A stretch of DNA of 64,000 bases from Sphingobium sp. B2D3C (lineage in GTDB: Bacteria; Pseudomonadota; Alphaproteobacteria; Sphingomonadales; Sphingomonadaceae): the NCBI RefSeq assembly GCF_025961835.1, contig NZ_JAOQOK010000001.1, forward strand, positions 1,240,001 through 1,304,000, written 5' to 3'. Positions 26,789 through 36,485 of this stretch are shown piece by piece. The position numbers and the translations under genes were made by a program. Below the pieces are notes generated by a model that worked only from the letters and a program-made list of their open reading frames with translations, ran no database searches and had not been told where the DNA came from. Positions within the stretch are counted from its first letter, which is position 1. The number at the start of each line of letters is the position of its first letter.

Positions 26789-28159
26789 TCAACTATCGCG
26801 TTCATCTCCCAAGCCGAGCGACTTCAGCTTGCGGTGCAGGGCCGACCGCTCCATGCCAATAAACGCAGCGGTCCGCGAAATGTTGCCGGAAAAGCGCTTG
26901 ATCTGGATGCGCAGATACTCCCGCTCGAAATTCTCGCGCGCTTCCCGCAGCGGCGCCCCCATGATCGCGGTGGACATGGCACTGTCGTCGCCGCCGCCAG
27001 TGGCCTCCGCCGGCAGCATCTCCAGCTCGATGACGCCGCCCGAATTCATCGGCGCCAGAATGACGGTGCGCTCCACGACATTGCGGAGCTGGCGGACATT
27101 GCCCGGCCAATCGGCCGATTGCAGGGCGGCCATCGCATTGGGCGCCATGTTCGGGGAAGCCATGCCGCGCTCAGCGGCAAAGCGTGCCAGATAATGCTCG
27201 ACCAGCCCGGGAATGTCATCCCGCCGTTCTGCCAGCGGTGGTAGGGTAAGCGGCACGACATTGAGCCGGTAATAAAGATCTTCACGGAACCGCCGCTCGG
27301 CAATCTCTTCCTTGAGGTCGCGCGCCGTGGATGAGATGACCCGGATGTCGACCTTCACCTGCCGCTGGCCGCCGATGCGCGTAAAGCTCTGGTCGGTCAG
27401 CACGCGCAGGATTTTGCCCTGCGTGGTGAGCGGCATGTCGGCGATTTCGTCGAGGAACAGGGTGCCGCCATGGGCCTGCTCCAGCAGGCCCGGCCGGATC
27501 ACCCCGTCTGAACCCTCCACGCCGAACAGCGCTTCTTCGGCGCGCTCCGGCTCGATCCGCGCCGCCGTGACGATCACGAACGGACCGCTCGCCCGCGTCG
27601 ACCAGTTGTGGAGCATCCGCGCCGCCACTTCCTTGCCGACGCCGGCCGGTCCGGTAATCAGCACCCGGCTGCCGGTGCCGGCGACCTTCTTGATCGTCGC
27701 ACGCACCGTGTTGATGGCATTGCTGGTGCCGGTCAGTTCCTCTTCCTGTCCGAAGCGCGCGCGCAGCACCTGATTTTCCCGGCGCAGGCGCTCGGTTTCC
27801 GTCGCCCGGTTGACGATGTGAAGAAGCTGGTCGGATTCAAACGGCTTCTCGATGAAATCGACCGCCCCGCGCCGGATTGCCGCGACGGCCGTATCGATAT
27901 TGCCATGGCCCGAGATCATCAGCACCGGAATGCTGGGGTCTCGCTCCTTGATGATGTCGAGCAGTTCGAGGCCATCCAGCTTTGACCCCTGCAGCCACAC
28001 GTCCAGCAACACCAGCGATGGGCGCCGCGCGGCAAGCGCTTCCAACGTCTCGTCACTATTGGCGGCTAGGCGCGTCTCGAACCCCTCATCCTCGAGGACA
28101 CCCGCGACCAGTTCCCGGATATCGGCTTCGTCATCGACGATCAGAACATCAAGCGCCAT
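26789..28159 (-). CDS. ntrX: Response regulator NtrX, lacking the GAFTGA loop
   Basis: 456 residues: receiver domain (VLIVDDEADIRELV, phospho-acceptor Asp in SLVLLDVWLQ), AAA+ domain (Walker A GPAGVGKEVAAR, Walker B GTLFLDEIADMP) and a Fis-type C-terminal helix-turn-helix (GNISRTAAFIGMERSALHRKLKSLG). The segment where sigma-54 activators carry GAFTGA reads ALFGVEGSDGVIRPG, so the sigma-54 contact loop is missing. NtrX may therefore act on ordinary promoters, as a repressor or sigma-70-type regulator. It is 12 bases after ntrY. The pair senses redox, nitrogen or envelope state in other alphaproteobacteria. Confidence 0.93.
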   Translation of the reverse strand: MALDVLIVDDEADIRELVAGVLEDEGFETRLAANSDETLEALAARRPSLVLLDVWLQGSKLDGLELLDIIKERDPSIPVLMISGHGNIDTAVAAIRRGAVDFIEKPFESDQLLHIVNRATETERLRRENQVLRARFGQEEELTGTSNAINTVRATIKKVAGTGSRVLITGPAGVGKEVAARMLHNWSTRASGPFVIVTAARIEPERAEEALFGVEGSDGVIRPGLLEQAHGGTLFLDEIADMPLTTQGKILRVLTDQSFTRIGGQRQVKVDIRVISSTARDLKEEIAERRFREDLYYRLNVVPLTLPPLAERRDDIPGLVEHYLARFAAERGMASPNMAPNAMAALQSADWPGNVRQLRNVVERTVILAPMNSGGVIELEMLPAEATGGGDDSAMSTAIMGAPLREARENFEREYLRIQIKRFSGNISRTAAFIGMERSALHRKLKSLGLGDERDS

Positions 28160-28171
28160 TCAACGTCTCTT

Positions 28172-30424
28172 TCATATTGTCTCGGCCCTCTCGTCGCCCT
28201 CGGCGAGGCGCGACAGCCGTTCCACGTCGAAGCGGAGAGTCACGACTGTGCCTCCGCTTTCGGCATCGCCGAAGGTGATGGAGCCGAAATGTTCCTCGAC
28301 GATCTTCTTCACGATCGCGAGCCCGAGGCCGGTGCCCTTGGCGCGCGTCGTCATATAGGGTTCGATGATCCGCTCGCGCTGCTCGGGCAGGCCGATGCCG
28401 TCGTCGGTCACGGAGATGGCGAGCTGCCCTTCCTCACGCAGCACGAGCATCGTCACATGGCCATGCGGGGCATTGGCGGGCGGTTGATCGCCTTCCCCCT
28501 TCGGCGTGTCGGCAAGATGCCGCTGCTCGATGGCCTCGACCGCGTTCTTGACGATATTGGTCAGCGCCTGGCCGATCTGCCGGCGGTCGCAGACCAAGGC
28601 CGGATCGGCTTCCTCGCTATCGAAGGTGAAAGTAATCTCGGGGTGCGCGACCTCATGCAGGAACATCGCATGGCGGGCGATGTCGATCACCGCTTCCTCC
28701 CGGAAGACGGGCTTGGGCATGCGTGCGAAGGAGGTGAACTCATCGACAATACGGCGCAGATCGCCGACCTGCCGCACGATCGTCTCGGTCAGGCGGCGGA
28801 AGGTGCTGGGGTCGGACTCGATCTCCTTGCCGTAGCGCCGCTGTAACCGCTCGGCGGCGAGCTGGATCGGGGTCAGCGGATTCTTGATTTCATGGGCGAT
28901 GCGGCGGGCGACATCGGACCAGGCGGCGCGGCGCTGGTCGAGCAGTTGCTCGGTGATATCATCGAAAGTCAGCACCTGATTGCCATCCTCGACGACCACG
29001 CGGACGGCGAGCGTGCGCACCTCGCCCCGGGCGCGGATCTGGATGATGTCGGCACCGGTGCCGGCCTCCATCAGCGCTGCCAGCTCCTCGGACACATCGG
29101 CAAGCCGTTGGCCGACTGCCTGTTCGCCGGGGCGCACGAGCAGACCCGCTGCCGAGCTGTTCAGGATCTGGATGGTGCCATCACGGTCGACAGACACCAC
29201 GCCCGCGCTGACACCCGACAGCACAGCTTCGATCAGCGCCCGGCGATCGGCGAGCTGGTTGTTGGCCGAAACGAGCGCGCCTGTCTGCGCCTCCAGTCGC
29301 TGGGTCATCCGGTTGAACGCGCTTGCCAGCGTGCCCAACTCGTCGCGGGAATGGGAATCGGTGACCCGCGCCGACAGATCGCCTGCCGTCACACGCCGGG
29401 CGGCATCCACCAGCTCTCCCACCGGTCGAACGAGTCGATCCGCCACGGCCAACGCGATCCACACTGCCGTGCCGACCAGCATCAACGTGCCGATGAACAA
29501 CGCAATGTTGAACCGGAGCTGCAACTGCCGGGACCGCGCCGCAAACTCGTCATAATCAGCGAGCACGGCCTGGGCGCGCTCCATCTCGCTGAAAGCGGAA
29601 ACGGCCGAATCGCGGGTGGCGTAGAGGAATGTGTTGGACTCGGGATAGAGCAGCACAAAGGCTTCGATCTGGTTGGGCTTGGCCTGCACCACGACGGGCT
29701 GGCCATTGCGCAGATCGCGGATGATCTCCGGCGTCAGCATATCCGTGGCCGTCTGCCGTTCCGGATCGACCGTCGCTGCCGTCCGCGCGACGCCATCCTT
29801 GCCGATCTCGATGATCGCTGAGCGGTTCAGTTTCCGCGTGACCACCTGATAGATATAACCCTCCGCGAAGGATGGGCTGGAAATGCTTGATTGGGAGAGA
29901 TAATTGCGCAGGTCTCCCGCCATCGTCACCGTCTCGTCGCTCAACTCCTTGAGGTTGGACTGATAATAACCGCGCGCCAGATCAGAGGCGTTCTGGAGCA
30001 TGCCGCGCGCGTCGGCCGAGAACCAGAACTGCACGCCATATTGGAAGAGCAGCGAGGCAAAGATCACGACGAGCAGGAGCGGAAGGCTCGCGATCACCGA
30101 GAACAGGGCGACGAGGCGGACGTGCAGCCGCCCATTGCCGCCCACGAGACTGCGATTGGCGCGCCGACGGGCTATCCTCTGCCCAAGCAGAACGAGCAGC
30201 AGAATAGCGGGGAGAAGATTGAGGACCAGCAGCAGCGCCACCACGGCGGCGCTGAGCAATGTATCATCATCCTGCGGACGGGTGAGCAACCACCAGGTGA
30301 ACCCCGCCGTGGCGACAAAGACCCCCGCTGTGAGCGGAACAGCCAGACGACTGAGCCGCTGCCAGATGCGCAACGGCCGCGACGGATCGCTCACATTGTC
30401 CAGCACGGTCGATCTTTGATCCAT
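28172..30424 (-). CDS. ntrY: Membrane sensor histidine kinase NtrY
   Basis: About 750 residues from ATG 30424, 13 codons inside the longest frame. Transmembrane helices lie near the N-terminus (VPLTAGVFVATAGFTWWLL, AAVVALLLVLNLLPAILLLVLL, LVALFSVIASLPLLLVVIFA). An extracytoplasmic sensor region follows, then a further helix (FNIALFIGTLMLVGTAVWIAL) and a HAMP domain. A PAS domain precedes the HisKA box [19 protein letters not shown] and an ATPase domain with DDGIGLPEQRERI and GTGLGLAIVKKI. It phosphorylates NtrX, encoded next. Confidence 0.94.
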   Translation of the reverse strand: MDQRSTVLDNVSDPSRPLRIWQRLSRLAVPLTAGVFVATAGFTWWLLTRPQDDDTLLSAAVVALLLVLNLLPAILLLVLLGQRIARRRANRSLVGGNGRLHVRLVALFSVIASLPLLLVVIFASLLFQYGVQFWFSADARGMLQNASDLARGYYQSNLKELSDETVTMAGDLRNYLSQSSISSPSFAEGYIYQVVTRKLNRSAIIEIGKDGVARTAATVDPERQTATDMLTPEIIRDLRNGQPVVVQAKPNQIEAFVLLYPESNTFLYATRDSAVSAFSEMERAQAVLADYDEFAARSRQLQLRFNIALFIGTLMLVGTAVWIALAVADRLVRPVGELVDAARRVTAGDLSARVTDSHSRDELGTLASAFNRMTQRLEAQTGALVSANNQLADRRALIEAVLSGVSAGVVSVDRDGTIQILNSSAAGLLVRPGEQAVGQRLADVSEELAALMEAGTGADIIQIRARGEVRTLAVRVVVEDGNQVLTFDDITEQLLDQRRAAWSDVARRIAHEIKNPLTPIQLAAERLQRRYGKEIESDPSTFRRLTETIVRQVGDLRRIVDEFTSFARMPKPVFREEAVIDIARHAMFLHEVAHPEITFTFDSEEADPALVCDRRQIGQALTNIVKNAVEAIEQRHLADTPKGEGDQPPANAPHGHVTMLVLREEGQLAISVTDDGIGLPEQRERIIEPYMTTRAKGTGLGLAIVKKIVEEHFGSITFGDAESGGTVVTLRFDVERLSRLAEGDERAETI

Positions 30425-30522
30425 CGTGGCACCGATACAACATCGGCGTGGCGGAGCAAACACGCTTAACGCGCGATGGTGGAAGTTACGGCGCTGGCCG
30501 GCCCCGGTCTATCGCACCGCAA

Positions 30523-31977
30523 TCAGCGATGGCGCAGCGGCATGGTGGGGTCGATATCATAATGGTTGAGCTTCTTGCGCAAGGTGTTGCGATTGAGCCC
30601 CAGTGTGGCCGCTGCCCTGATTTGGTTGCCATCCATCGCGGCGAGAACTTCGCTCAGGAGCACAGGTTCGATGACGTCGAGCAGCCGGTCGTAAAGCTCG
30701 CAAGGGCTCGCATTACCGCCGACCGCGAGGTGATCCCGCGCCCAGCGCCGCGCCGCGTCCGCAAGATCGGCGGCACTGCTGTCCGCCGGGTCGCCCACGC
30801 TGTCCTGCACGCGCAGCACCTGCCGGACATGCTGGACCTGAATTTCCTGATCGCGCGTGAGCACGGTCAGGCGCTTCATCAGGTTCTGGAGTTCGCGCAC
30901 ATTGCCGGGCCAATCATAGCGCTCGAGCAGCGCGGCGGCTTGCTCGGAGAGCAGCTTGCTCGGCAACCCCTCGAAGACCGCCTGATCGAGGAAATGCCGT
31001 GCGAGGATTGCAACATCACCCGTTCTCTCGCGCAGCGCTGGCAGGCGAATCGGCACGACGTTGAGCCGGTAGAACAGGTCTTCGCGGAACCGGCCTTCGC
31101 TAATCAGCGTCGGCAGATCCTGATTGGTGGCGGCGATGATGCGCACGTTGACCCGCACCGGCCTTGTCCCGCCCACCGTCGTGATTTCGCCGGACTGGAG
31201 CACCCGCAGCAGCCGCGTCTGCGCATCCATCGGCATGTCGCCGATCTCGTCGAGAAACAGCGTGCCGCGCTCGGCCTGCTCGAACCGGCCCGCCGTTCGG
31301 GCGAAGGCACCCGTAAAAGCGCCCTTTTCGTACCCGAACAGTTCGGCCTCGATTAGTTCGCGGGGAATGGCGGCCATGTTGATCGCCACAAAGGGTTCAT
31401 TGCGGCGCGGCCCCAGGCTGTGGATCGCCTCGGCCACCAGTTCCTTGCCGGTGCCGGATTCGCCCAGAACCAGAATGTTGAGATCATTGCCCACCACCCG
31501 CGCGATCGTGCGATAGACCTCCTGCATCTGCGGCGAGCGCCCGATGAGGGGCAGGCCGTCGTCCGTGCCCTCACCAGCCGCCGGTTCCGCCAGCTTGCCC
31601 TTGGCCCGAACACTGAGGGCTTCGGCTACCGCGCGGCTAAGCTCATTCAGATCGAACGGCTTGGGCAGATATTCAAATGCCCCCTGCCCCGTGGCGCGTA
31701 CGGCCGTGTTGAGCGTGTTCTGCGCCGAGAGGATGATGACCTTGAGGTCAGGCTCGGAAGCCAGAATATTGCCGACATCATCGAGACCATCGCCGTCCGG
31801 CAGGATCACGTCGGTAATCAGCACATCGGGCGTGAAGCTCGCCAGCGCCTCATGGCGCTCGGCTATCGAGCCGGCGGTGCGGATGATGTGGCCTTGCCGC
31901 TTGAGCGCCTCGCTGACGACCATGCAGATCGCCGGATCGTCATCGACCACCAGAACCTTGCCGGTCAGGCGCGTCAT
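30523..31977 (-). CDS. ntrC: Nitrogen regulator NtrC (sigma-54 activator)
   Basis: 484 residues: receiver domain (VLVVDDDPAICMVV, Asp in DVLITDVILPDGDG), AAA+ domain with Walker A GESGTGKELVAEAI, an intact GYEKGAFTGAF loop, Walker B GTLFLDEIGDMP and the R-finger region. A Fis-like helix-turn-helix closes the protein (NQIRAAATLGLNRNTLRKKLNHYD). Unlike NtrX beside it, it has everything needed to drive sigma-54 polymerase. It overlaps ntrB by 4 bases, so the two are coupled. It controls ammonium assimilation genes in proteobacteria. Confidence 0.96.
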   Translation of the reverse strand: MTRLTGKVLVVDDDPAICMVVSEALKRQGHIIRTAGSIAERHEALASFTPDVLITDVILPDGDGLDDVGNILASEPDLKVIILSAQNTLNTAVRATGQGAFEYLPKPFDLNELSRAVAEALSVRAKGKLAEPAAGEGTDDGLPLIGRSPQMQEVYRTIARVVGNDLNILVLGESGTGKELVAEAIHSLGPRRNEPFVAINMAAIPRELIEAELFGYEKGAFTGAFARTAGRFEQAERGTLFLDEIGDMPMDAQTRLLRVLQSGEITTVGGTRPVRVNVRIIAATNQDLPTLISEGRFREDLFYRLNVVPIRLPALRERTGDVAILARHFLDQAVFEGLPSKLLSEQAAALLERYDWPGNVRELQNLMKRLTVLTRDQEIQVQHVRQVLRVQDSVGDPADSSAADLADAARRWARDHLAVGGNASPCELYDRLLDVIEPVLLSEVLAAMDGNQIRAAATLGLNRNTLRKKLNHYDIDPTMPLRHR

Positions 31978-33095
31978 AGGCTCCCTCCCATGGGCAGGAG
32001 AACCCGGAAGATCGACCGCCCGGCCACCTTGTCGCGCTCATATTGCACAAGGCCGTTCATATCGCGCACCAGCTTGTCGACCAGCGCTAGGCCAAGGCCC
32101 TGTCCGCTGCGCTTGTTGGAAATGAAGGGGTTAAACAGCACATCGCGAATATTGTCCGGCACGCCGGGGCCATTGTCGATCACCTGAATCTCGATCTGCA
32201 GCGGTGCGGCGCCCTTGCCGCGCGCGCCCATCACCGACAGGCCATGGCGATAAGCGGTCGCGACCTGAACCGCGCCATCCGCCATGCCATCCACGGCCTC
32301 CACCGCATTCTTGACCAGATTGAGCATGATCTGCACCAGCGCGTCGCCATTCACCTGTGCGAATGGGAGAGACGGGTCATAGGTGCGGGTGATCGTGCAA
32401 TTGCGGGCGAACCCGGCGCACGCCAGTTCCACGGCCCGGTCGAGCAGCGGATAGATATTCTCCGGTCGGCATTCGAGCGGCTGATTGCTGGTGAAATGCT
32501 GCATCCGGTCGATCAGGGCGGCGATCCTGTCCACCTCGTCGCAGATCAGCTTGGTGAGCGGACGGGTTGCCTCCCCGGCATCGCCCTCCAGCAATTGCGC
32601 CGCGCCGCGAATGCCCGAAAGCGGGTTCTTGATCTCATGGGCGAGCATCGCGGCCGCGCCGGTCGCCGAGCGCACGCCCATGGATGTGCGCCGCGTGCCG
32701 AGTGCCTGCGACTGGCCATGGACATGCAGGGCGACGATCCGCCAGCGATCGTCCTCCAGCAGCGGATGAATGAGAATATCCATCTCCAGCGCTTCATTCC
32801 GCCCGGCATGGACCTGAATATCATAGGCAGACAGCGGCTTGTCCGTCATCCAGATCGCCGCATCGACGCGTGGATCGGCAATGCGCAGCACCCGCCCGAT
32901 GGCGCTGCCGACCAGTGCCGAGCGGGCCATATTGAGCAGATTCTCTGCGCGGGCATTGGCCAAGACGATCCGGCCGTCCGGATCGATCATCAATGTCGCG
33001 ACGGGATGCGCGGAGACGATTTCGGCAGCGGCAGGCAGGGATCGGGCCGGCGCACTCGCATCCGCCCCAGCCCTGAAATCGGCCTCAGGCTGCAT
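31974..33095 (-). CDS. ntrB: Nitrogen-regulation histidine kinase NtrB
   Basis: 373 residues and no membrane segment. An N-terminal PAS domain ([25 protein letters not shown]) is followed by HisKA ([21 protein letters not shown], His as phospho-acceptor). The ATPase domain has an N-box ([14 protein letters not shown]), [21 protein letters not shown] and [12 protein letters not shown]. In the classical system PII protein controls its kinase/phosphatase balance and it acts on NtrC. The start overlaps the end of dusB by 11 bases and its end overlaps ntrC by 4, so dusB-ntrB-ntrC is one operon. Confidence 0.96.
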   Translation of the reverse strand: MQPEADFRAGADASAPARSLPAAAEIVSAHPVATLMIDPDGRIVLANARAENLLNMARSALVGSAIGRVLRIADPRVDAAIWMTDKPLSAYDIQVHAGRNEALEMDILIHPLLEDDRWRIVALHVHGQSQALGTRRTSMGVRSATGAAAMLAHEIKNPLSGIRGAAQLLEGDAGEATRPLTKLICDEVDRIAALIDRMQHFTSNQPLECRPENIYPLLDRAVELACAGFARNCTITRTYDPSLPFAQVNGDALVQIMLNLVKNAVEAVDGMADGAVQVATAYRHGLSVMGARGKGAAPLQIEIQVIDNGPGVPDNIRDVLFNPFISNKRSGQGLGLALVDKLVRDMNGLVQYERDKVAGRSIFRVLLPMGGSL

Positions 33096-34119
33096 TCCTG
33101 GCCTGTTCCGGTTCCTGATCGAGCCGTTCAGGGTGCGTCACGAACGGGGCGTAGAAGCGCTCCAGCATATCGAGCACGGTCGCCGCATCCGGCACCTGAT
33201 TGACCATGTTGCGGAACTCGGCCGAGCCGGGCAGGCCCTTGGTGTACCAGCCCAGATGCTTGCGGGCCATGTTGACGCCGGTCGTCTCGCCATAATGGTC
33301 GAGCATCGCGCGATAATGCTCGACAATCACGGCATATTGCTCGGCAATACTGGGGTTCTCGACGGTCCGGCCGCTCACCAGACCCTGCATGACCTGCCCG
33401 AGCAGCCACGGCCTGCCATAGGCGCCGCGCCCGATCATCACGCCATCGGCGCCGCTCTGCGCCAGCGCGGTGCGCGCGTCGTCGAGCGAGCAGATGTCGC
33501 CATTCACAATGACGGGCAACTTCACCGCATCCTTGACGCGGCGCACGAACGCCCAGTCCGCGCTGCCCTTGTACATCTGGTTGCGGGTCCGCCCGTGAAC
33601 CGTGATCAGCTTGGCGCCCAAATCCTCGGCGATGTGCGCCAACTCTGGCGCGTTCAGGCTGTCATGGCACCAGCCCATCCGCATCTTGACGGTCACCGGC
33701 ACGTCAACCGCCTTCACGGTCGCCTCGATCAGCCGGGCAGCGAGCGGCAGATCACGCATCAGCGCCGAGCCGGCATCGCCATTCACCACCTTCTTCACCG
33801 GGCAGCCCATGTTGATGTCGATGATGGCCGCGCCCCGATCGGCATTGAGCTTGGCTGCCTCAGCCATTTCAGTGGGCTGGCAGCCGGCGAGCTGAAGCGA
33901 CACCGGTTCCTCGACCGGGTGCCAAGCGGCCTTCTGCAGCGATTGCCGCGTCTCGCGGATCATCGCGGGCGAGGCGATCATTTCGGTGACGTTAAGGCCC
34001 GATCCATAGCGCCGCACGAGCGTGCGAAACGGCATGTCGGTCACGCCCGTCATGGGCGCAAGAACGACCGGTGTCTCGATCCGCACGGGACCGATCTGAA
34101 TGGGTTTGAGCAGCGTCAT
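33085..34119 (-). CDS. dusB: tRNA-dihydrouridine synthase B (NifR3)
   Basis: About 344 residues from ATG 34119, where the conserved [20 protein letters not shown] begins. The longest frame adds 32 unconserved residues. The FMN barrel is clear: [12 protein letters not shown], then [21 protein letters not shown] with the catalytic cysteine (GCP), [20 protein letters not shown] and [10 protein letters not shown]. It reduces uridine to dihydrouridine in the tRNA D-loop. The location ahead of ntrB is the classical nifR3-ntrB-ntrC arrangement. Confidence 0.95.
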   Translation of the reverse strand: MTLLKPIQIGPVRIETPVVLAPMTGVTDMPFRTLVRRYGSGLNVTEMIASPAMIRETRQSLQKAAWHPVEEPVSLQLAGCQPTEMAEAAKLNADRGAAIIDINMGCPVKKVVNGDAGSALMRDLPLAARLIEATVKAVDVPVTVKMRMGWCHDSLNAPELAHIAEDLGAKLITVHGRTRNQMYKGSADWAFVRRVKDAVKLPVIVNGDICSLDDARTALAQSGADGVMIGRGAYGRPWLLGQVMQGLVSGRTVENPSIAEQYAVIVEHYRAMLDHYGETTGVNMARKHLGWYTKGLPGSAEFRNMVNQVPDAATVLDMLERFYAPFVTHPERLDQEPEQARNAA

Positions 34120-34203
34120 GACCGGAATATTGCCTAAAAAACAGGCAGCCTTTACCGCGAATGACGCTGGCGGGCAAGCAAGCCGTGCGCTAAGCGCCCC
34201 TCC

Positions 34204-35412
34204 ATGCCCGATCAAGCCCCTCGCGCAGGCCTGTCAGCCGCGATTTTGCTCGCTGCCGGTGCCGGCTTGCGCACCGGTCACGAGACACCCAAGCAGGTGC
34301 GAACGCTCGCCGGCAAGCCGGTTGTGGCCCATGCGCTGGATGCGTTGCGCGCCCATCCCGGCGTTGGCCCTGTGGCGCTCGTCGTGCCGCCGGGCAGCGA
34401 GGATGCGATGCGCAGCCTGCTCGGTCCCCGCGCGGAAGGTCTGACGATCGTTGCAGGTGGCAGCAGCCGGCGCCTCTCGGTTCGCGCCGGCCTGGAGGCA
34501 TTGGCCGGCAGCGAGCCGGGCATCGGCCATGTGCTCGTTCATGACAGCGCCCGGCCTCTGCTTCCGGTTGCCGTCATCGACCGAGTGCTCGACGCCCTCG
34601 CCGATGGCGCGCGGTGCGTGGTTCCGGTGCTCCCGGTGGTCGATACACTGGTCCGCTCCGGTGGCGATGAGGCCGGCCAGGTGGTCGACCGGTCGACCCT
34701 CGCGCGCGTGCAGACGCCGCAGGGCTTCGATTTTGCCGCGCTCATGGCCGCCCACCGGCATTGGGCGGGGTCCGAAGAACCGACCGACGACGCCCAGATG
34801 CTACGGCGCGCGGGCATCGACGTGGCATTGGTGCCGGGCGACAGCGCGCTTGAGAAGATCACGGGACCGGGCGATCATGAACGGATGGAGCGACTATTGA
34901 CGGTCGGCATGAGCACGCGCGTTGGCATGGGTTTCGATGTGCACCGCCTCGTGGAAGGTGAAGACCTCTGGCTGTGCGGCGTGCAGATCCCCCACAGTCA
35001 TGGCCTCTCCGGCCATAGCGATGCCGACGTGGCGATCCATGCGCTGGTCGATGCGATGCTTGGCGCGTTGGCCGAGGGGGATATCGGTAGCCATTTCCCG
35101 CCCAGCGATCCGCAATGGAAGGGCGCGGCTTCGGATCGGTTCCTGGCCTTCGCCTGCGATCGCGTCTTGGCGCGTGGCGGGCAGATCGAGCATGTCGACG
35201 TGACGATCATCTGCGAGGCGCCCAAGATCGGGCCGCATCGCGGGACGATGCGCGCCCGCTTGGCGGAGATCATGATGTTGCAGGAAGCCCGGATCAGCGT
35301 GAAGGCCACCACGACCGAGCGACTGGGGCTGACCGGCCGCGGCGAGGGCATCGCGGCGCAGGCGGTCGTCACCCTGCGCCTGCCGGACGACGATGCTGAA
35401 GCGGCATCGTGA
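34204..35412 (+). CDS. ispDF: Bifunctional IspD/IspF isoprenoid enzyme
   Basis: 402 residues with two domains. The N-terminal IspD part (about 1-230) has the nucleotide-binding [29 protein letters not shown] and [12 protein letters not shown] motifs. The C-terminal IspF part (about 245-400) begins GMGFDVHRL with the metal Asp and His, then [22 protein letters not shown] and [18 protein letters not shown]. It catalyses the third and fifth steps of the methylerythritol phosphate pathway. This fusion is common in alphaproteobacteria. Start at ATG 34204. It is divergent from dusB with 84 bases between starts. Confidence 0.96.
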   Translation: MPDQAPRAGLSAAILLAAGAGLRTGHETPKQVRTLAGKPVVAHALDALRAHPGVGPVALVVPPGSEDAMRSLLGPRAEGLTIVAGGSSRRLSVRAGLEALAGSEPGIGHVLVHDSARPLLPVAVIDRVLDALADGARCVVPVLPVVDTLVRSGGDEAGQVVDRSTLARVQTPQGFDFAALMAAHRHWAGSEEPTDDAQMLRRAGIDVALVPGDSALEKITGPGDHERMERLLTVGMSTRVGMGFDVHRLVEGEDLWLCGVQIPHSHGLSGHSDADVAIHALVDAMLGALAEGDIGSHFPPSDPQWKGAASDRFLAFACDRVLARGGQIEHVDVTIICEAPKIGPHRGTMRARLAEIMMLQEARISVKATTTERLGLTGRGEGIAAQAVVTLRLPDDDAEAAS

Positions 35413-35517
35413 CGCGGCCCCAAGGCAACCAAATGCGGCCCACCACCGTTCCCGCTCATCAAGGCCGTCATTATTGGCGTTGGCTTTTCACCCCGATGCG
35501 ATCATGCGTGGACGATC

Positions 35518-36057
35518 ATGAGTGAGTCGACCCTGAACCAAGCCGATGGCGTTCTACCGCCCGAACTCGTTGCCTTGGCCCGCCGCGTTATCGCAGAGAA
35601 CCGCGCCATTGGCCGCACTGTGGCGGTGGCGGAGAGCTGCACCGGGGGACTCGTCGCGGCTGCATTGACCGAAATTCCGGGCTCGTCGGCGGTCTTCGAG
35701 GCAGGCTTCGTGACCTATTCCAACGCGCAGAAGGTCATGCTGCTCGGTGTGAGCGAAGATGTGATCGATGCCTTCGGGGCGGTCTCCATCGCCACCGCCT
35801 GGGCGATGGCCCATGGCGCCCTCAACCGGACGGGCGCCGATGTCGCCGTCTCGATCACCGGCGTGGCCGGCCCAGATGGCGGAACGGAGCTGAAGCCTGT
35901 AGGCACGGTCGTGTTCGCCCGCGCTGAAAAGGGCATGCAGGATGCCGATGCCGTCGCCGACTTGCGGAAATTCGAGGATGAAGGCCGCGCGAAGGTGCGG
36001 CTTCAGGCGGCGCTATGTGCGCTCGAACTGCTGCTGCCCGAGGCATCCGCGCCGTAA
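35518..36057 (+). CDS. pncC: CinA C-terminal-type nicotinamide-nucleotide amidohydrolase
   Basis: 179 residues consisting only of the CinA C-terminal (PncC) domain. The conserved VAVAESCTGGLVAAALTEIPGSS opening holds the catalytic serine. GFVTYSNAQKVMLLGVS and VSITGVAGPDGGTELKPVGTVVFA follow. It hydrolyses NMN to nicotinate mononucleotide. Start at ATG 35518. Its last 55 bases overlap, on the opposite strand, the end of the RatA/Coq10-like gene. Confidence 0.92.
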   Translation: MSESTLNQADGVLPPELVALARRVIAENRAIGRTVAVAESCTGGLVAAALTEIPGSSAVFEAGFVTYSNAQKVMLLGVSEDVIDAFGAVSIATAWAMAHGALNRTGADVAVSITGVAGPDGGTELKPVGTVVFARAEKGMQDADAVADLRKFEDEGRAKVRLQAALCALELLLPEASAP

Positions 36058-36479
36058 AGGGCCGCCGCCCGCTCTTCGAAAGCGCCGATCATCTTACGCA
36101 GCGCCCTGTCGAACACCTGACCGGCCAGCATCTCGAACATGCGGCTCTTGAACGCGAAATCGACTTCGAAGTCGATCAGCACCCCGCCCTCCCCGTCCGG
36201 CCGGAAGCGCCAGTCGTTGGAGAGATGGCGCAACGGCCCGTCGACATAATCGACATGCACATGGTGCGGTCGCTCCTTCACGACGCGCGAGGTGAAGGTC
36301 TCCCGCAGCCCCTTGAAGCCGACCACCATGTCCGCCAGCATCTCCGTGTCGCTGTTCGAACGGACGCGCATGGCGCTGACCCAGGGCAGGAACTCCGGAT
36401 AAGAGGCGACGTCTGCGACCAGATCGAACATCTGCTCGGGGGAGTAAGGCAGGTGGCGTGTTTCGTTATGCTTGGGCAT
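36003..36479 (-). CDS. RatA/Coq10-type SRPBCC lipid-binding protein
   Basis: 158 residues. YSPEQMFDLVADVASYPEFLPWV is the signature of the RatA/Coq10 group of START-like domains, followed by FTSRVVKERPHHVHVDYVDGPLRHLSNDWRF and a C-terminal helix (FKSRMFEMLAGQVFDRALRKMIGAFEERAAALYG). Coq10 binds ubiquinone, while RatA was described in E. coli as blocking ribosome association. Ubiquinone handling seems the better guess for an alphaproteobacterium. A Ser-rich tail (SGSSSSSAHSAA) is encoded opposite the end of pncC. It is 6 bases downstream of lipA on the same strand, so they are co-transcribed. Confidence 0.88.
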   Translation of the reverse strand: MPKHNETRHLPYSPEQMFDLVADVASYPEFLPWVSAMRVRSNSDTEMLADMVVGFKGLRETFTSRVVKERPHHVHVDYVDGPLRHLSNDWRFRPDGEGGVLIDFEVDFAFKSRMFEMLAGQVFDRALRKMIGAFEERAAALYGADASGSSSSSAHSAA

Positions 36480-36485
36480 GAGCGT

